From Euryarchaeota archaeon UBA89 (GTDB lineage Archaea > Thermoplasmatota > Poseidoniia > Poseidoniales > Thalassarchaeaceae): 8,543 nt of DNA. The first letter of the stretch is position 1. The number at the start of each line of letters is the position of its first letter. The stretch lies in the NCBI GenBank assembly GCA_002495525.1, contig DAFS01000007.1, positions 1 through 8,543 on the forward strand, in the 5' to 3' direction. The notes under the pieces were generated by a model. The model saw only the letters and a program-made list of their open reading frames with translations, did not search any database and had not been told where the DNA came from. Below are positions 6,283-8,543 of the stretch, in pieces. Made by a program: the position numbers and the translations under genes.

Positions 6283-6509
6283 TGAGTGATTCAAAAATTC
6301 ACAATTTCCTCGAAAATAAGATTGTTAAATCATTTATTGCCTATTCAATATTTAGAGCGTTTTATGGCTTTGGAATACTAATTGTAACATATTTCATTGA
6401 CAAAGAAACAATTATACCATGGTGGTTATTCCTAATATTCTCAATGATTTTTTCAAGAGTATTGTTCAAAAAAATCAAAAAAAGAAAGGAAATGGATAAT
6501 ACTTTGTAG
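6282..6509 (+). CDS. Small two-helix membrane protein, unknown function
   Basis: The protein has 75 residues if started at the ATG that overlaps the ribD stop by one base (TAATG); an upstream ATG at 6267 would add five residues. I do not recognise the family. Two hydrophobic stretches, about 17-39 and 45-62, are joined by a short acidic turn (D40, E42) and followed by a very basic tail (K-K-I-K-K-R-K at 63-69). By the positive-inside rule both ends would be cytoplasmic with the turn outside. An aromatic-rich first helix (F, Y, R) and P46-W-W at the start of the second are notable. Overlap with ribD implies coupled translation, but a role in flavin metabolism cannot be claimed from that alone. 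The coding call rests on the SD site, coupling and protein-like composition. Confidence 0.72.
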   Translation: MSDSKIHNFLENKIVKSFIAYSIFRAFYGFGILIVTYFIDKETIIPWWLFLIFSMIFSRVLFKKIKKRKEMDNTL

Positions 6510-6528
6510 CATAATAGTATCGATTTAA

Positions 6529-6603
6529 TGGTGGGCCGTCCAGGATTCGAACCCGGGGCAAGGCGTCCGAAGCGCCCCATTTTATCCACTAAACTAACAG
6601 CCC
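6529..6603 (-). tRNA. tRNA-Arg (anticodon UCG), CCA encoded
   Basis: On the minus strand the acceptor stem GGGCTGT pairs with ACGGCCC (one G-T pair), followed by A73 and an encoded CCA. The D stem is GTTT/AAAT. The anticodon stem is GGGCG/CGCCT around loop CTTCGGA, giving anticodon TCG at 6570-6568. The variable loop is 4 nt. The T arm is CCGGG/CCTGG with loop TTCGAAT. No intron is seen. It reads CGA and probably other CGN arginine codons. It lies 30 nt downstream of, and on the same strand as, the tRNA methyltransferase gene; the small membrane gene converges on it from the other side with a 19-nt gap. Confidence 0.97.
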
Positions 6604-6633
6604 AGTAATTGTATGTGCAAGGGTAATCTGATT

Positions 6634-7770
6634 TCAATGCAACGGATGACAAATAACAACCATACGGGCTAAACTCTTGTGAACTTTTACTGGAGAACGT
6701 ACGATAACTTTCCAACCTCTTTTGTTAACCTCTTTTTGAATCTCGCTCCAAGGACGTCCCATCACAATATAATCACTATCAGGGTTATTCTCGAGTGACT
6801 CTGAGCCTGCAGGTAACATAGTAGATATTACTGAATTAGGATCTATCTTTAGTGCCTGTTCAAGTGAAGAAAGAAATAATTCCAAACCATCATCTGACTT
6901 CCAGGCATTTCTTCCGTAGGGTGGATCAAAGACAAAGATACTATTTTCTTTTGAGCCCCATAAATCTGCAATATCCTTTACACTACATTTCTCAACTTCT
7001 ATTATATTTTCATGATTATCATTAGCCCAAGATAAATTCTTCTTAACCCCATAGACCATAGTAGGGTCTAAATCGCTGACAAATATATTCATTCCTTGGA
7101 GTAGAGCTTCTATTGCTATACCTCCTGTTCCACAGAATGGGTCAATGAAATTCTGCGGAGTATTTCCTTTACTGTGAGCGAGTGAAATTAATAATTTGGC
7201 CAATCTTGGTTCTAAAGAAATTGGCTTAAAGAATGGTCTTTCCATTGGTTGGCGACCAAGATAATTCGTTTTACTCCAATTATTCTCTCTAATACCCCAA
7301 ACGATACAAGGTTCTGTAAAAAGAGAATCTCTATGCACTTCTCCTTCGACATCACCTGCAACGATAATGACAATTTCATAATTAGGATTGTGAAGATTAA
7401 CTGGATTTCTGTCTGAAAATAGTTTCGCTCCGACTTCTTTTTCTAAGTCTCTTCGAGAAATGTTTTCTACACCCGAGCCTAATTTCTTACTCCTAACAGC
7501 AAAGCTTCCGGGATGTAAATGTTCTTTACACCAATTAGAAATCTCATTAACTACTAGGTTAAAGTCTGAATTATGAGTATATCCACCAAAATGTAGTAAA
7601 TCATCTACTAAAGCGGCTCTAGAAATTCTTGTAAGAAAAATATCATCTATTGACTGGTCAAGCAAAACTATTCTTGGATGTAAGATTTTCAAATCCCCAA
7701 ATAATGCATTAATTTCTGAACGAAATAAAGGGGGATGCCAGCCACTACCAAGAAGGAGACTTTGCGACAT
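6634..7770 (-). CDS. tRNA (guanine(10)-N2)-dimethyltransferase, Trm-G10/Trm11 type
   Basis: This 378-residue protein has the two-part build of archaeal Trm-G10: an N-terminal THUMP-type RNA-binding region (about 45-145) and a C-terminal Rossmann methyltransferase domain (about 180-378). RPFFKPISLEPRLAKLL (179-194) leads into SAM-binding motif I, DPFCGTGG (210-217), and an acidic motif II loop, SDLDP (232-236). Catalytic motif IV is DPPYG (282-286), of the N-methylating D/N-PP-Y type. The end, VHKSLARMVVICHP, also fits the family. The enzyme methylates N2 of G10 in tRNA using S-adenosylmethionine. The ATG at 7770 has AGGTG about 7 nt upstream. THUMP sequence is weakly conserved, so the exact position methylated is inferred from overall resemblance. 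Related THUMP methyltransferases with other targets are the alternative. Confidence 0.87.
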   Translation of the reverse strand: MSQSLLLGSGWHPPLFRSEINALFGDLKILHPRIVLLDQSIDDIFLTRISRAALVDDLLHFGGYTHNSDFNLVVNEISNWCKEHLHPGSFAVRSKKLGSGVENISRRDLEKEVGAKLFSDRNPVNLHNPNYEIVIIVAGDVEGEVHRDSLFTEPCIVWGIRENNWSKTNYLGRQPMERPFFKPISLEPRLAKLLISLAHSKGNTPQNFIDPFCGTGGIAIEALLQGMNIFVSDLDPTMVYGVKKNLSWANDNHENIIEVEKCSVKDIADLWGSKENSIFVFDPPYGRNAWKSDDGLELFLSSLEQALKIDPNSVISTMLPAGSESLENNPDSDYIVMGRPWSEIQKEVNKRGWKVIVRSPVKVHKSLARMVVICHPLH

Positions 7771-7858
7771 TACAGCACCTATGTTTCACCCGTGTACGAC
7801 TTCAACCCTAAATGCCTCGACGTCGGCCATAGCATATCGATCGGGGAGCGGAACAACC
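7771..7858. promoter_or_regulatory. Divergent intergenic region between the tRNA methyltransferase and fen1
   Basis: This 88-nt gap serves two divergent genes and looks more GC-rich than the genes around it. It holds AGGTG as SD of the methyltransferase, GGGGAG (7843-7848) as a possible SD for fen1, a CGACGTCG palindrome at 7818-7825, and ATCGAT/CGATCG near 7836-7843. An AT-rich patch, CCTAAATG (about 7807-7814), could act as a weak TATA element for the minus-strand gene. A 14-codon minus-strand ORF (7786-7830) also fits here. None of these is strong evidence of a specific regulator. Confidence 0.4.
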
Positions 7859-8543
7859 ATGGGCTGTAATCTAAGAGACCTAGCACCTTCTCAGCCCATC
7901 GATTTAAGTGAACTGAAAGGAGAGAAAGTTGCTGTAGATGTTTTTCTTAATGCTTACCAGTTCATCACGAGTCTTACTGGACAGGATGGTAAGCCATTAT
8001 CGTATAATGGAAAGCCTGTAGCACATCTAATGGGGTTCTTAGATAGAGCCACAATAATGATTGAGGAAGGAATTGATCCTGTATTTGTTTTTGATGGTAA
8101 ACCTCATCAACTAAAAATGGAAACATTGGGCACTAGAAAAGAGAGAAAAATAAATGCAGTTTCTAAGTGGGAGGCTGCAATTGAATCCGGAGACCTAGCA
8201 GCAGCTAAGAAATTAGGTCCACAAACTGCAGAATATACCAGAGAAATGGTAGCAGAAACAAAGGAGTTGTTTGATTGTTTAGGAGTCACCTGGTTAGAAG
8301 CACCAATGGAAGCAGAAGGAGCTGCTGCTGTAAGATGTAGAAATAAGGAAGTTTTTGCTGTAGCAAGTCAAGATTGGGATACGCTGCTTTATGGAGCGCC
8401 TGTGATGATTAGAAATCTGACATCTCACGGGACAAGAAAATTTGGAAGAGTATTACAAGCTGAAAAAATAGTCTTACAAGATTTGCTAGAAATGCATGAA
8501 ATAAATTATGAGCAATTGGTCGACCTAGGAATAATGATTGGGA
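7859..8543 (+). CDS. fen: Flap endonuclease 1 (FEN1), N-terminal part, cut by the window end
   Basis: Translation from the ATG at 7859 gives 228 residues, open to the window edge; archaeal FEN1 is about 340. The start MGCNLRDLAP matches the FEN1 N-terminus, whose processed Gly2 lies near the active site. Metal-binding acidic residues known from archaeal FEN1 are at the expected places: D27 (VAVDVF), D79 (VFDGKP), E151 and E153 (APMEAEG), D172 and D174 (SQDWD). The seventh (in the D-x-NPGG block) should come right after the last visible residues, LGIMIG. The N domain (about 1-105) and I domain (from about 120) are both present; the helix-hairpin-helix region and PCNA-binding tail are outside. 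FEN1 cuts 5' flaps during Okazaki fragment maturation and base excision repair. GGGGAG lies 10 nt upstream of the start. Confidence 0.96.
   Translation, partial: MGCNLRDLAPSQPIDLSELKGEKVAVDVFLNAYQFITSLTGQDGKPLSYNGKPVAHLMGFLDRATIMIEEGIDPVFVFDGKPHQLKMETLGTRKERKINAVSKWEAAIESGDLAAAKKLGPQTAEYTREMVAETKELFDCLGVTWLEAPMEAEGAAAVRCRNKEVFAVASQDWDTLLYGAPVMIRNLTSHGTRKFGRVLQAEKIVLQDLLEMHEINYEQLVDLGIMIG

Noticed and set aside
8107..8289. A minus-strand 60-codon open frame.
   Set aside because: It is antisense to FEN1, whose catalytic residues are all in register on the + strand.
1..8543. CRISPR array, transposon, integrase, toxin-antitoxin or defence system.
   Set aside because: I found no direct repeats, terminal inverted repeats, transposase or recombinase motifs, or defence-gene signatures on either strand.

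Overview
The window looks like chromosomal DNA of a marine planktonic euryarchaeon, most likely Marine Group II (Ca. Poseidoniales) or a close relative. The archaeal signature comes from an archaeal-type FEN1 flap endonuclease, an archaeal tRNA (guanine-10-N2) dimethyltransferase (Trm-G10 type), G-rich Shine-Dalgarno (SD) sites of the GGAGGTGA type, and compact AT-rich gene packing. An A-type aerobic cytochrome c oxidase operon and a bacterial-type fused RibD fit a surface-ocean heterotroph. The lineage assignment is inference from gene content; no marker gene phylogeny was possible.

Layout, left to right. (1) Positions 1-3936, + strand: a tightly packed aa3-type heme-copper oxidase operon. 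It holds the CuA end of subunit II (coxB, cut by the window edge), subunit I (coxA), subunit III (coxC) and small subunit IV (coxD). The genes are 15 nt apart, overlapping, and 10 nt apart respectively, each with its own SD site. Subunit I is unusual: a signal peptide, a CxCH motif, a secreted beta-sandwich domain resembling Reeler/choice-of-anchor V domains, and an extra membrane helix precede a complete 12-helix oxidase core in one reading frame. (2) 3980-4065: tRNA-Ser(UGA) just downstream of the operon. (3) 4074-5114, - strand: a diacylglycerol-kinase-like lipid kinase, divergent from (4) ribD (5203-6282, +), which is translationally coupled to a 75-residue two-helix membrane protein (6282-6509). 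(5) 6529-6603, - strand: tRNA-Arg(UCG), 30 nt downstream of (6) a Trm-G10-type tRNA methyltransferase gene (6634-7770, -). (7) 7859-8543, +: the N-terminal part of FEN1, running off the window.

How they work together: the cox genes build one terminal oxidase. Its metal ligands and both proton-channel signature residues are visible in subunit I, and the CuA ligands are visible in subunit II. Topology predicted from charge and hydrophobicity puts the N-terminal extension of subunit I, an insert in its last outer loop, and two long loops of subunit III all on the outer face, where the electron donor docks. This remodelled outer face is the most noteworthy signal in the window. The remaining genes are housekeeping (riboflavin synthesis, tRNA and tRNA modification, DNA replication/repair, lipid phosphorylation). 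I see no CRISPR array, insertion sequence, integrase, defence island or long repeat.
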